This document shows positions 42,859 to 51,755 of a DNA stretch of 64,000 nucleotides, in pieces (position 1 is the first letter of the stretch; each line of letters starts with the position of its first letter). The position numbers and the translations under genes are program-made. The notes under the pieces were generated by a model. It was not told the DNA's origin. It saw only the letters and a program-made list of their open reading frames with translations, and searched no databases. Source of the stretch: Nitrospira sp. (GTDB taxonomy: Bacteria; Nitrospirota; Nitrospiria; Nitrospirales; Nitrospiraceae); contig CP092081.1 of assembly GCA_022226935.1 (NCBI GenBank), positions 2,955,235 through 3,019,234 of the forward strand. Direction: 5' to 3'.

Positions 42859-43284
42859 GTGACGACCCACCGAGGCTTGCGACATCTGGCGCTGCGTGTG
42901 ACCGATCTGGCGAGGTCGCGCGCCTTCTATGAACATTTTTTGGCCATGAAGGTGGTCTGGGAGCCGGACCCCGACAACGTCTACTTTAGTTCGGGATCCG
43001 ACAACCTGGCATTGCACCAGATCGGCGCGGGAGAGTTGGCCCACTACCAGCCTCTCGGGGGCCAGTTACTCGATCACTTCGGCGTGATTCTGGATAGTCC
43101 CGCCCATGTGGATGAGATGTTTCGAGAAGTGCAGCAGGGCGCGGCTCAGTATGGGGCCGCGATCGCCAAGCCGCCCAAGCAACATCGTGACGGCAGTTAT
43201 TCCTTCTATTTTACCGATCCGGACGGCAACGTGATTCAGGCCTTGTACGAACCGACACTCAGCCGGATGGAACTGAAACTGTAA
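42859..43284 (+). CDS. VOC (glyoxalase/bleomycin-resistance fold) protein
   Basis: 141 residues. GTG start at 42859, 8 bases after GGGGAG. Two beta-alpha-beta-beta-beta modules: GLRHLALRVTDLARSRAFYEHFL and LDHFGVILDSPAHVDEMF...YSFYFTDPDGNVIQALYEP. The metal ligands expected for the superfamily are visible as H in RHLAL, H in LDHFG and E in ALYEP. The family includes glyoxalase I, dioxygenases and antibiotic-binding proteins; the specific activity cannot be told. It precedes the metallo-beta-lactamase-fold gene by 22 bases. Confidence 0.85.
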   Translation: MTTHRGLRHLALRVTDLARSRAFYEHFLAMKVVWEPDPDNVYFSSGSDNLALHQIGAGELAHYQPLGGQLLDHFGVILDSPAHVDEMFREVQQGAAQYGAAIAKPPKQHRDGSYSFYFTDPDGNVIQALYEPTLSRMELKL

Positions 43285-43306
43285 GCCTCGCCGCACCTCG
43301 ACGATC

Positions 43307-44926
43307 ATGGGAATCTGGAATACCTTGTCACGCGATCAGTATGTGGGCCTCGCCCCCTGGGTGTGGGTGCAGCTTGAAAGCAATCAACCGCCGGGGCCGT
43401 TTCCATTTATCGGTGGCGTCGCTCCGGAGGTCGTGGCCAGCTTGCACGAGGCGCACAGCCTGTTTCTCGCCTGCGTGGAAACCGCAATCAGCGACGTGTT
43501 CTCACGGCGCTCGGCCCTCGGCGATCCCCAGACCAGAGTGCGGCTTGAGGATGCCTACGCCGAACTAGTGAATTCTCGCCGGCAGCTCAGCCAGCACATT
43601 ACGGCACGCCGACAGCCAGACGGGCAATTTGTCTGGTCGCATCCATTCGATGCGACAAAATCGGCCACGGTGGTGAATACCGGTCTGCGCATCTTCAATG
43701 CGGTAAAACGCCAGGCCATTCCCGTTTCCTTTGAACGCCCGATGGGGCCGTTGGTCGGAAAGTTGCTGGGCATGCTGGACGGCACACAGCAAGCCGGCGC
43801 GATTCAAACCATCGTCGCCACGGCCGGACGGGATGGCGAACGGCTGCTGACTCAATTGATGGAAATGTTTCTCCAATATGAGTGCCTGGCCCCTGCTCCG
43901 AATACCTCAGTTCGCAATCACTGGCTGCAGCATACGGCTGATCGGGACACGATTCATCTCGGTCATGCGGCGCTCATGTATCGGCAGCGCGATCAGTTCC
44001 TGCTGTTCGATCCTTGGCTGCTCCCCTGGTTTGCGGAATCGAATGTGCCGAGCCTGTGGGTGTCCTTGTTACCGAAGCCGGCGGCCATTTTTTTGACGCA
44101 TGATCATGACGACCATGTCGATCCCAGGACGCTGCTGCATGTGCCGAAGGATGTTCCGATCGTCATTCCCAGCCGGCGGAACCGCAAGAGGTTTTTCTAC
44201 GACTACCTTCCGTTGCTGCGGGAGTTGGGGTTCACCCACATCATCGAACTGGCGCACGGCGAGACCTGGAACTTTGATGGCGGTGCCGTGGTCTCGGTGC
44301 CGTTTTACGGTGAAGATCCCTGCGATCTCGAGATGCCGCGAAATTGTTATCTCGTGACCGATCGTGGGCAAAATGTGCTGGTCCATGCCGATAGCGGGCC
44401 GACAAACAGCGGACGGTCGGCGATCAAGGAAGGCGTCATTCAGCAGTTGGTTCAGAAATATGGTCCCATCTCGTTCGTGCTCGCCTCTCAGCAGCAGCTG
44501 CAAGAAATTCGCAGTTATGCCGCCCATGCGTCTCTCTCCCATCCCGGCCTCTGGCTCGAGGTGGGGGAGAACGGATATCTCACCAATAGTTACTTGAGTG
44601 AGTTATGCGCCGCCGCGCAGGCCCGGCTGTTCGTCTCCTACGCCACGGGCGGCGCCGATTGGTATCCGGACCATTTGTCGTTCATGTTCAGTCAGCGCAA
44701 TCCCGCGCGCACCGCATTGCTGACCGCCAACTGGGAGCCGCCGGAAAAACTCAAAGATCTTCTGTCCCCACATGATTGCCGGTATCATCGCGCTCAGGCG
44801 TTGGATCGGTTCCGCATTGCCGAGGATGGATCGGTCCAGGTCTCGTCTGTGGTCGAGGCCCTCTCGCCCATGCCACTGTACCGGCTCGATCATGGCGAAC
44901 CGACATTTATGAAGCGGGCCAGATAA
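43307..44926 (+). CDS. Metallo-beta-lactamase-fold hydrolase with PqqD-like N-terminal region
   Basis: 539 residues. Residues 110-200 resemble a winged-helix PqqD-like peptide-binding domain ([33 protein letters not shown]). Residues 225-480 hold the beta-lactamase fold with the zinc motif THDHDDHVD (H265, H267, D269, H270), VHADSGP and a late H. Closest style is UlaG- or CMP-NeuAc hydroxylase-like MBL proteins. The fusion of a PqqD-like module to an MBL enzyme suggests action on a peptide or a modified natural product; substrate unknown. It may form an operon with the VOC gene and the epimerase gene. Confidence 0.8.
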   Translation: MGIWNTLSRDQYVGLAPWVWVQLESNQPPGPFPFIGGVAPEVVASLHEAHSLFLACVETAISDVFSRRSALGDPQTRVRLEDAYAELVNSRRQLSQHITARRQPDGQFVWSHPFDATKSATVVNTGLRIFNAVKRQAIPVSFERPMGPLVGKLLGMLDGTQQAGAIQTIVATAGRDGERLLTQLMEMFLQYECLAPAPNTSVRNHWLQHTADRDTIHLGHAALMYRQRDQFLLFDPWLLPWFAESNVPSLWVSLLPKPAAIFLTHDHDDHVDPRTLLHVPKDVPIVIPSRRNRKRFFYDYLPLLRELGFTHIIELAHGETWNFDGGAVVSVPFYGEDPCDLEMPRNCYLVTDRGQNVLVHADSGPTNSGRSAIKEGVIQQLVQKYGPISFVLASQQQLQEIRSYAAHASLSHPGLWLEVGENGYLTNSYLSELCAAAQARLFVSYATGGADWYPDHLSFMFSQRNPARTALLTANWEPPEKLKDLLSPHDCRYHRAQALDRFRIAEDGSVQVSSVVEALSPMPLYRLDHGEPTFMKRAR

Positions 44927-44948
44927 TGTCCAGAAGGGGAAAGTCGTT

Positions 44949-45971
44949 ATGGGTTCTGTGAAGGGATTGGTGCTCGTTACCGGCGCCGCCGGGTTTATCG
45001 GATCCCATGTGGCCAGGCGATTATTGGATCGCGGGGATGCCGTTCTGGGGTTGGACAATCTGAACGATTATTACGACGTTCGCCTGAAGGAAGCCCGTTT
45101 GGCTCGCCTGCAGACGCACCCGCAGTTTCAATTTGCGAAGGTGGATGTGTCGGATCGATCCGGCATGGCGGCCCTCTTCGAACAGCAACCCATTCGACGT
45201 GTGGTGCATCTGGCGGCGCAGGCCGGCGTGCGATATTCCCTCGTGAATCCCCATGCCTATACCGCCAGCAATATCGAGGGGTTTCTGAATATTCTGGAAG
45301 GCTGCCGCCATCACAAGGTCGAGCACCTGGTTTATGCGTCCACGAGTTCGGTGTACGGTGGCCATACGAAGATGCCGTTTTCGGTGCATGACAATGTCGA
45401 TCATCCGGTGTCGCTCTATGCTGCCACCAAAAAAGCCAACGAGTTGATGGCGCATTGTTATGCGCATCTGTATCGATTCCCGATCACCGGATTGCGATTC
45501 TTCACGGTCTACGGGCCTTGGGGCCGCCCCGACATGGCGCTGTTTTTGTTCACCAAGGCGATTCTCGAAGGCAAACCCATCGATGTGTTCAATCACGGGA
45601 AGATGCAGCGCGATTTTACCTATGTCGATGATATCGCCGAGGGTGTGTTACGCACACTCGATCGGCCCGCGCAGGTTGATCCACAGTGGTCGAGTGATCA
45701 GCCCGATCCCGGCAGCAGCTCGGCGCCCTATCGACTCTATAATATCGGCAACAACCAGCCTGTAGACCTCCTGCGATTCATCGAGGTGCTGGAACAGACG
45801 CTCGGTAAGAAGGCTGAAAAAAATCTTCTGCCCCTCCAACCCGGCGATGTGCCGGCGACCTATGCCGATGTGGCGGATCTCATGCGGGATACGGGTTTCA
45901 AGCCGGCCACGTCGATCGAAACGGGCATCGCCCGATTCGTGGAGTGGTATCGCGAGTATTACAAGGTCTGA
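44949..45971 (+). CDS. NAD-dependent sugar epimerase, UDP-glucuronate 4-epimerase-like
   Basis: 340 residues, extended short-chain dehydrogenase. NAD-binding GAAGFIGSH (residues 12-20), the substrate loop [10 protein letters not shown], catalytic S-Y-K in STSSVYGG and [25 protein letters not shown] and [19 protein letters not shown]. The SVYG...[19 protein letters not shown] combination is characteristic of UDP-glucuronate 4-epimerase, giving UDP-galacturonate for surface polysaccharide. AAGGGGAAA precedes the ATG, 22 bases after the preceding stop codon. Confidence 0.92.
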   Translation: MGSVKGLVLVTGAAGFIGSHVARRLLDRGDAVLGLDNLNDYYDVRLKEARLARLQTHPQFQFAKVDVSDRSGMAALFEQQPIRRVVHLAAQAGVRYSLVNPHAYTASNIEGFLNILEGCRHHKVEHLVYASTSSVYGGHTKMPFSVHDNVDHPVSLYAATKKANELMAHCYAHLYRFPITGLRFFTVYGPWGRPDMALFLFTKAILEGKPIDVFNHGKMQRDFTYVDDIAEGVLRTLDRPAQVDPQWSSDQPDPGSSSAPYRLYNIGNNQPVDLLRFIEVLEQTLGKKAEKNLLPLQPGDVPATYADVADLMRDTGFKPATSIETGIARFVEWYREYYKV

Positions 45972-46125
45972 CGAAACCGAAGTCAGATTCCTGAGCCGGC
46001 CTCTCTGCGGCGCCATCTCGTCAGGCTCCCCATCAGCCTTCCATTGCACCGCTCTTACCAGACCACACTAGCGGCATTGGCGAAATGGCCGTGCGCCGTG
46101 TTGCATGGGCAGGTCGGTCAGCCAC

Positions 46126-46154
46126 TTGTTGTGGATTCACGCATGGAGTAAGGT
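46126..46154 (+). promoter_or_regulatory. Promoter abutting the small exported protein gene
   Basis: TTGTTG, a 17-base spacer and TAAGGT; the -10 box ends 7 bases before the ATG, again predicting a leaderless or nearly leaderless mRNA. Confidence 0.55.
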
Positions 46155-46161
46155 ATGAATC

Positions 46162-46572
46162 ATGGGGTCTACCTTTCCAAAGGCCATTCGAATGGTCTCG
46201 CTTGTTCTGGTCGCCGGCTGTGTGCTGAGTGTAGATGTGCGCCAGGCGTCAGCTGACTCGCCATCGCATCCTGTACCATCTCTGGCTGAGTTAGGGAGTC
46301 GCCCGCAGGGAGAGGTCGTGTATGTCCCCGCATTCAACGAACAGCGGGCGGACCTGTTCCGTCAGTCGCCTGTGCTGAGTGGACGGTTGCGTGTCAGCGA
46401 GCAGACGTTAATCCCCTACATCGGTGCTGGGTTTGGCGGAGGCTACGTGACGGAGCGCGATCGGGCCTTGATTCCTCAGCCAACCTTGCCGCAGCAGAAT
46501 CTCTTCGGCGAGTCTCTGGGCAAAGGCATGATGCCGAACGAGTTTCAAATGGGCATTCGCATTCCCTTCTAA
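46162..46572 (+). CDS. Small exported protein of unknown function
   Basis: 136 residues, no family recognised. An N-terminal signal segment (residues 8-30) contains VAGC (C20), a possible lipobox, and also a possible signal peptidase I site near ASADS. The mature part has Leu/Gly/Gln-rich stretches: VVYVPAFNEQRADLF, TLIPYIGAGFGGGYVTERDRALIP and a final FQMGIRIPF, with a terminal F as in outer-membrane proteins. The promoter lies right against the ATG. Converges on the HAD gene with 49 bases between stop codons. Confidence 0.65.
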   Translation: MGSTFPKAIRMVSLVLVAGCVLSVDVRQASADSPSHPVPSLAELGSRPQGEVVYVPAFNEQRADLFRQSPVLSGRLRVSEQTLIPYIGAGFGGGYVTERDRALIPQPTLPQQNLFGESLGKGMMPNEFQMGIRIPF

Positions 46573-46621
46573 TTCTGCTAATCCGTTTTTCCTATCGAGT
46601 GCGGTCTTCGGGGTGGCGTGG

Positions 46622-47305
46622 CTAGAAAAGCCGCCGAGCCAATTCTGCCGGATCGACTCCGTCCAGGCTTGGTAGGACAAGATGCGCTTCGGTGAGCTGC
46701 GAGGCCGGGTAAGTCGTCCCCAGGGCGAGCACTCGCATCCCTGCGCGTAATCCTGCGTGAATCCCGGCGCGGGAATCCTCGATCACCAGACATTCACCGG
46801 CTCGTAGGAGGGGCGGTTTGGGGCGCTTGGCATTGAGTTGCCGGAGCGCACATTCGTAAATGGCGGGGGCCGGCTTACCGATGCCGCATTCATCGGCAGA
46901 GACGATCACCTCAAATGCAGGCTCGATGGGATGACCTGCAAGAGCAGACCGGATCTGTTCTCTCCTACCACCCGATGCGATTGCCAACCGATACTGTTCA
47001 GCCGCCCGATCCACAAAGGGGGTCACCCAAGGAAACAACGCGGCTGGGTGTGTGGCGGTGTGGTCGTGGAAGAGTGCCGCTTTCCGTTCGATGATCCGAG
47101 CATGGATGGCGGGATCGCAGGTTCCGTCTCGTCTGGCGAGTAGCGCGGCGGCGCAGGTCCGCTCATCCATGCCGAGGTAGGTCCCGTAGTACTCTTCCTT
47201 GCTCAAGGTGAGTCCAGTCTCGTTCAACGCCTGCTGAAAACATTCCAGGTGCGTGATCTCATCGTCGGCGATGACACCATTGAAGTCGAAAATGATCGCG
47301 CGCAA
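46622..47305 (-). CDS. HAD hydrolase (beta-phosphoglucomutase-like) with DFNG motif
   Basis: 227 residues. Start at TTG 47305, four bases after GGGAGGG, and only two codons before the conserved IIFDFNG; longer starts add an unlikely tail. The nucleophile Asp is present but the second Asp of DxD is Asn (DFNGVIADDE). Motif II lies in ASGGRREQI, the lysine in GIGKPAPAIYE and the acidic pair in VIEDSRAGIHAG. The cap is alpha-helical as in beta-phosphoglucomutase and phosphatase subfamilies. The lack of the acid/base Asp makes mutase activity unlikely. Divergent from the antiporter gene. Confidence 0.85.
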   Translation of the reverse strand: MRAIIFDFNGVIADDEITHLECFQQALNETGLTLSKEEYYGTYLGMDERTCAAALLARRDGTCDPAIHARIIERKAALFHDHTATHPAALFPWVTPFVDRAAEQYRLAIASGGRREQIRSALAGHPIEPAFEVIVSADECGIGKPAPAIYECALRQLNAKRPKPPLLRAGECLVIEDSRAGIHAGLRAGMRVLALGTTYPASQLTEAHLVLPSLDGVDPAELARRLF

Positions 47306-47387
47306 AGATCCCTCCCTTGTGTGCCGGACGTGCAGCCAGGCGCATACTCTTAGCCGAGCATCGCGGATGCCGGACAAGCAGAACTCC

Positions 47388-47416
47388 TTGTCCCAATGCC
47401 GGCCCTACGGTATGCT
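47388..47416 (+). promoter_or_regulatory. Promoter of the antiporter gene
   Basis: TTGTCC, a 17-base spacer and TATGCT, 57 bases before the ATG at 47474. Confidence 0.6.
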
Positions 47417-47473
47417 GCGTCACACATCGGCGTCCAGCCTCCATGTAAACTGACATTTCACATTTGTTGCCCT

Positions 47474-49498
47474 ATGAGTGACTACGCGGTTCTTGGCGAT
47501 CTGTTGGTGATCTATGCGGTGTCCACCGCGGTGGTCTTCGTGTTTCATCAGTTCCGGTTGCCGTCGATTGCTGGATTTCTTGTGGCGGGTGCTCTGATTG
47601 GTCCGCATGGGTTGCATCTGATTCCCGATGTGTCTCAAGTCCAGGTGTTGGCCGAAATCGGCATCGTCCTGTTGCTCTTCACGATCGGCATGGAGTTTTC
47701 GTCTGCGCACTTTGCCTCAGCCCGCCGCATTCTCGCGGTAGCCGCGCCGGTGCAAACCGGCGGGGTACTCGTCCTGGCCTTGCTCGGGGCTTTGGCCGTA
47801 GGGCTCTCCTATCAGCAGGGTATCTTCTGGGGTTTCTTATTATCGCTCAGCAGCACGGCGATCGTGCTGAAAGCCCTGTCCGAGCAGGGCGAGAGTGATT
47901 CGTTTCACGGGCGCGCCACCGTGGCGATTCTAATTTTTCAGGACCTGGCCGTCGTGCCAATGATGCTCGTCACTCCGATTTTGGCGACACCCAGCGGAAG
48001 TGCGATGGGAATGGTGTTGCTGACGCTGCTCAAGGCGGCGATCGTGGTGGTGTTGATCGTCGCCGCGGCCTGGTATCTGGTGCCGCGATTGTTGCGGCAT
48101 ATCGTGCGGAGTCGGAGCCGGGAACTCTTCCTGCTCTCGATTATCGTGCTCTGCCTCGGTATTGCCTGGCTGACGTCGCTGGGGGGATTGTCGCTGGCGC
48201 TGGGCGCATTTATCGCGGGCTTGGTGATGTCCGAATCGGAGTACAGCCACCAGGCGCTGGCCGAGGTGCTGCCGTTTCGGGACAGTTTCAATAGTTTGTT
48301 TTTCGTGTCGATCGGGGTCTTGATGGATCTGCGGGTGGTGTTGGACCATCCGTTCATCGTGCTGGGACTTCTGGTGGCTGTCATTGCCGGGAAACTCCTC
48401 GCTGGGGCCGGAGCGATGGTGGCGTCGGGCGCCCCGCCCAGATCGGCGGTGCTGGTCGGGGTGGCACTCGCGCAGGTCGGTGAATTCAGCTTTATCCTCG
48501 CGCAGCAGGGACAGGATGCCGGCTTGTTCATGGGAGATCAGTATCAGCTCTTTCTCGCGGTGTCGGTGCTGACGATGGTGGTGACCCCGTTTGTGATGCA
48601 ATGGTCGCCTCACTTGGGTCGGCGGATCGAAGCACTGCAACGAGTCCGGGGTTGGATGCCCACCCGCACGGTGGCGCACGTGGAACAATTGGAGGGGGGG
48701 CAGGTCCGCATCAAGGACCATGTGATCATCGTGGGATACGGGCTGAACGGCCGCAATCTCGCCCGGGTGCTCAGCGAAACCGAAATTCCCCATGTGGCCC
48801 TCGATCTGGACGGTGAAACAGTGCGCCGTGAATCGCGCCATGGCGTGCCGATCTATTACGGCGACGGCTCGAATGCGAATGTCCTCCGGCACATGAAAAT
48901 CGAGGACGCGAAGGTCCTCGTGATCGCACTCTCCGATCCCTTTACGGCTCGAAGAACGGTGAAAGTCGCAAAGGGTCTTAATTCGAAGCTGCACATCGTC
49001 GTGCGGACACGATATCTGCGGGAGCTGGAAGAACTGCATCAGCTGGGTGCGGATGACGTGGTGCCCGAGGAGTTCGAGACATCGATTGAAATCTTTGCTC
49101 TGGTGCTGCGCACCTATTGCCTCCCGCAGGAATTCGTGGCTCGAAAGGCCGAACAAATCAGGCGGGAGGGGTATGCCCTACTGCGTCGAAGCGAAATGCC
49201 GGAGTTGGCGCATCATTTGCGCGGAGGGACGCTGACCGATGTCGAAGTGGAAACCTGCCGGGTTGATGAGGACGCCCCCGCGGTGGGCAAATCGTTGACC
49301 GAATTATCGATTCGTCCGCGGACCGGCGCATCGGTGATTGCCTGGACCCGCAGCCAGGTGACTCAGTCCAACCCACCTGAAACCGTGCGGCTGCAAGCCG
49401 GCGACGTCGTGACGTTGCTCGGATCCCGCGAGCAAATCCGTCGGGCCATGGCACTTTTGAACGAGCCCAACCATGGCACGAGTCATCCACTCAGCTAG
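47474..49498 (+). CDS. CPA2 cation:proton antiporter with RCK domains (KefB/RosB-like)
   Basis: 674 residues. About 12 membrane helices (residues 1-385) with AGFLVAGALIGPHGL, FTIGMEFS, SLSSTAIVLKALSE, FQDLAVVPM and VGEFSFIL, the CPA2 pattern. A soluble TrkA-N (RCK) domain with Rossmann motif GYGLNG (about 419-424) and DLDGE follows, then a TrkA-C domain (about 595-665, VGKSLTELSIRPRTGASVIAW). Such proteins exchange K+ or Na+ for protons under nucleotide or ligand control. The start MSDYAVLG at 47474 begins the first helix directly; upstream codons carry the promoter. Confidence 0.94.
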   Translation: MSDYAVLGDLLVIYAVSTAVVFVFHQFRLPSIAGFLVAGALIGPHGLHLIPDVSQVQVLAEIGIVLLLFTIGMEFSSAHFASARRILAVAAPVQTGGVLVLALLGALAVGLSYQQGIFWGFLLSLSSTAIVLKALSEQGESDSFHGRATVAILIFQDLAVVPMMLVTPILATPSGSAMGMVLLTLLKAAIVVVLIVAAAWYLVPRLLRHIVRSRSRELFLLSIIVLCLGIAWLTSLGGLSLALGAFIAGLVMSESEYSHQALAEVLPFRDSFNSLFFVSIGVLMDLRVVLDHPFIVLGLLVAVIAGKLLAGAGAMVASGAPPRSAVLVGVALAQVGEFSFILAQQGQDAGLFMGDQYQLFLAVSVLTMVVTPFVMQWSPHLGRRIEALQRVRGWMPTRTVAHVEQLEGGQVRIKDHVIIVGYGLNGRNLARVLSETEIPHVALDLDGETVRRESRHGVPIYYGDGSNANVLRHMKIEDAKVLVIALSDPFTARRTVKVAKGLNSKLHIVVRTRYLRELEELHQLGADDVVPEEFETSIEIFALVLRTYCLPQEFVARKAEQIRREGYALLRRSEMPELAHHLRGGTLTDVEVETCRVDEDAPAVGKSLTELSIRPRTGASVIAWTRSQVTQSNPPETVRLQAGDVVTLLGSREQIRRAMALLNEPNHGTSHPLS

Positions 49499-49507
49499 TT
49501 GCTGCAG

Positions 49508-50596
49508 TTAACTCCTCCATCGCAATGTGACAGGGCCTTTGAGCGGATGGTCCATCGGGCGTCCGGTTTGCACGGCTGCGAGGTGGGCGGCCTTCAGCTT
49601 GTAGTACCACTTGGCCAGGGTGTCGGCATCATCGATCAGCATGAGCGCAGGTTTGTACTTCAGGCCGACGGCCTGCCGCTCCATAGCCTGTTTGTCTTGT
49701 TTCATGAAGATATTCGCAAAATACCGGAACAGGGGTTTGGCGAAGGGTAGCCAAGGGAGGATATTCCAGGCGGCGGTGAAATCGATTCGGCATTGCTGCT
49801 CACCCACCGGCGTGACCGTTGCGCGCGAGGAGACAAACAGCGACCCGCACTGCACGAACTCGAACCGCTGGTTGGGCAGCACGAAGTCGATGGTCGTGGT
49901 GAGCGGGCCGCCGTAGAGTTTATTCAGCAATTTGTAGGGCCCGCTGTTTTTGGACGGTGCGTGGGGCACCATACGAAATCCGTTGGGGATGGGCTCGAAG
50001 GTTTTGGCTTTGTCGTGCATGCTGGCCTGCGTCCGCCACCAGGAACTTTGGTGGACGAAGGGGCCGTGAGCCGGATCCATGAGGCCGACGATGCCGTCGT
50101 CGATCGTGCAATCGAGGATGGTAGAAATCTGCACCATGCGATACGGCGCAGAGGGCAATGGCAACCGCGGGAGATCAGGTACCGGTTGATTGGGCTGCTG
50201 CGGATCGGGGAGAAAGACCCACACGTATCCATCTTCATCCCGGCAGGGATAGGATGTGATGCCGATTTTCTCCGGTTGAAGCGCAGAACCTTCGACCAGC
50301 GCGGGGATATGGCGGCAGCGGCCGCCCGTATCGAATTGCCAGCCATGGTAGGCGCATTCGACACGCTCCCCGTCGAAATGGCCGAACGACAGCGGCATCC
50401 CCCGATGCGGACAAATATCGCGCATGGCTGCGACCTGCCCCTGGCGGTCCCGGCAGATGAGGATGGGTAATCCCAACATGACCTGTGTTTGCATTTGTCC
50501 AACGGCCAAGGAGCTGCTCGTGGCGGCCGGATACCAGAAGCCGAACAGCGGCGCACTTTTCGTCGGTTTGAGTTCGGTGATGAGGTCTGTACTCAT
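49508..50596 (-). CDS. Rieske non-heme iron oxygenase
   Basis: 362 residues. Rieske 2Fe-2S ligands C62, H64, C81 and H84 (CPHRG and CAYHGW), then the mononuclear iron site DPAHGPFVH (H177, H182). It is closest in style to aromatic-ring or pheophorbide/chlorophyllide-type oxygenases that act with a separate reductase. The substrate is unknown and no ferredoxin reductase is nearby. A close-to-consensus promoter drives it away from the divergent DsrE-TusA pair. Confidence 0.92.
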   Translation of the reverse strand: MSTDLITELKPTKSAPLFGFWYPAATSSSLAVGQMQTQVMLGLPILICRDRQGQVAAMRDICPHRGMPLSFGHFDGERVECAYHGWQFDTGGRCRHIPALVEGSALQPEKIGITSYPCRDEDGYVWVFLPDPQQPNQPVPDLPRLPLPSAPYRMVQISTILDCTIDDGIVGLMDPAHGPFVHQSSWWRTQASMHDKAKTFEPIPNGFRMVPHAPSKNSGPYKLLNKLYGGPLTTTIDFVLPNQRFEFVQCGSLFVSSRATVTPVGEQQCRIDFTAAWNILPWLPFAKPLFRYFANIFMKQDKQAMERQAVGLKYKPALMLIDDADTLAKWYYKLKAAHLAAVQTGRPMDHPLKGPVTLRWRS

Positions 50597-50636
50597 GGAT
50601 TACCGGGATACGACAAAGGGCCCAGCGGACGAGTGG

Positions 50637-50665
50637 ACTATAACGGCGGGTCTGCAACAGGTCAA
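50637..50665 (-). promoter_or_regulatory. Promoter of the Rieske oxygenase gene
   Basis: Minus-strand TTGACC, a 17-base spacer and TATAGT, about 40 bases before the ATG at 50596. Confidence 0.65.
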
Positions 50666-50740
50666 GCAATCGGTCATTGGCGCGAAGGTCGCTGTGCTGC
50701 GCCATGCGCGCAGACGATCGCCGTCGCGGCACTGCATTTC

Positions 50741-50770
50741 TTGACAAAAAAAAGATGTGGAGACTATAGT
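50741..50770 (+). promoter_or_regulatory. Promoter of the dsrE-tusA operon
   Basis: Consensus TTGACA with an 18-base A-rich spacer and TATAGT, about 49 bases before the ATG at 50820. Confidence 0.7.
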
Positions 50771-50819
50771 CATTTTCGAGACGAATCCGCCGTTTGTGCC
50801 AAGAAATGCGAGGGAAGCC

Positions 50820-51350
50820 ATGACGACCGCACAAATCGAGCCCACCGCCGCGCTGGCGGAACTCCGCGATTCAAAGGCCGACCGTGTCACGATCGTGCTC
50901 CTCAGCGGAGACCTCGACAAGGCGATGGCGGCCTTTATCATCGCCACGGGCGCCGCTGCGATGGGGATGCGCGTGACGGTATTTTTTACCTTCTGGGGCC
51001 TGAACACGATCCGCAAAAAGGGCGCGAGCAGTTCGGCCTCCGATTGGCTGCGTCGGATGTTCGGCTTCTTGAATAAAGGTGGCGCCGATACGTTGCCGTT
51101 GTCTCGCTTCCATTTTTGGGGGTTGGGTACGAAGATGATGCAAGTCGTGATGAAGCAGAATCGGATGCCCGGCGTGCCGGAGCTGATGCAGATGGCGATG
51201 GATCTCGACGTGCGCTTTATCGCCTGCACCACGACGATGGGTTTGATGGGGATTACGAAAGACACGTTGATCGACGGCATCGACCAATTTGCCGGAGTGA
51301 CCACGTACCTGGCGGAAGCCAAGCAGGGCAGTGTCAATTTGTTTATCTGA
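50820..51350 (+). CDS. DsrE/DsrF/DrsH-like sulfur-relay family protein
   Basis: 176 residues, DsrE/DrsH-like fold. Residues 20-60 form the first beta-alpha unit (DRVTIVLLSGDLDKAMAAFIIATGAAAMGM), then VFFTFWGLNTIRK. The conserved cysteine C136 lies in RFIACTTTMGLMGI, the persulfide-carrying position of the family. GAGGGAAG precedes the ATG. It is followed 19 bases later by tusA. DsrE-TusA pairs move persulfide sulfur in sulfur oxidation or thiolation; here the acceptor pathway is unknown. Confidence 0.9.
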   Translation: MTTAQIEPTAALAELRDSKADRVTIVLLSGDLDKAMAAFIIATGAAAMGMRVTVFFTFWGLNTIRKKGASSSASDWLRRMFGFLNKGGADTLPLSRFHFWGLGTKMMQVVMKQNRMPGVPELMQMAMDLDVRFIACTTTMGLMGITKDTLIDGIDQFAGVTTYLAEAKQGSVNLFI

Positions 51351-51369
51351 GCAGGGCTGAGGAGAGGGC

Positions 51370-51615
51370 ATGATACAGGCTGATGTGAAGCTCGATACGC
51401 TGGGGTATTTCTGCCCGATGCCGATTATTTTGACCTCGAAGAAGATCAAGGAACTGACCATGGGGCAGGTGCTGGAAGTGGTCTCGGACGATGAAGGCAT
51501 CAAAAAAGATATGCCGGCCTGGTGTGAGACGACCGGCCACGAAATGGTGGGGTTGGAAGAGGAGCAAAGTTCTTCCAAACGGATTTACAAGGCCTTCGTC
51601 AAGAAGGCCAAGTAG
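51370..51615 (+). CDS. tusA: TusA-family sulfur carrier
   Basis: 81 residues. The CPMP signature with C15 (LGYFCPMPIILTSKKIKE) carries the persulfide. The two-helix, four-strand SirA/TusA fold then follows with VLEVVSDDEGIKKDMPAWCETTGHEMV. It receives sulfur from a rhodanese or DsrE-type protein. It forms an operon with the preceding dsrE-like gene and ends at a strong terminator. The gene name reflects the family and not proven tRNA thiolation. Confidence 0.92.
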   Translation: MIQADVKLDTLGYFCPMPIILTSKKIKELTMGQVLEVVSDDEGIKKDMPAWCETTGHEMVGLEEEQSSSKRIYKAFVKKAK

Positions 51616-51660
51616 CACGTAGCGACGGGCGCGCGGATGCGAAGCCGTCCTGTTTCTTCC

Positions 51661-51697
51661 AAGCCGGAGGGTAGAGTCGTCTGCCTCCGGCTTTTTT
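51661..51697 (+). terminator. Rho-independent terminator of the dsrE-tusA operon
   Basis: AAGCCGGAGG pairs with CCTCCGGCTT around a 13-base loop and runs into a T tract. Confidence 0.92.
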
Positions 51698-51755
51698 CTT
51701 GTCTCAGACTCCCCCAGGCAGCAGATAAGTCTACACGCGCGGAAGAAGGAATGCC

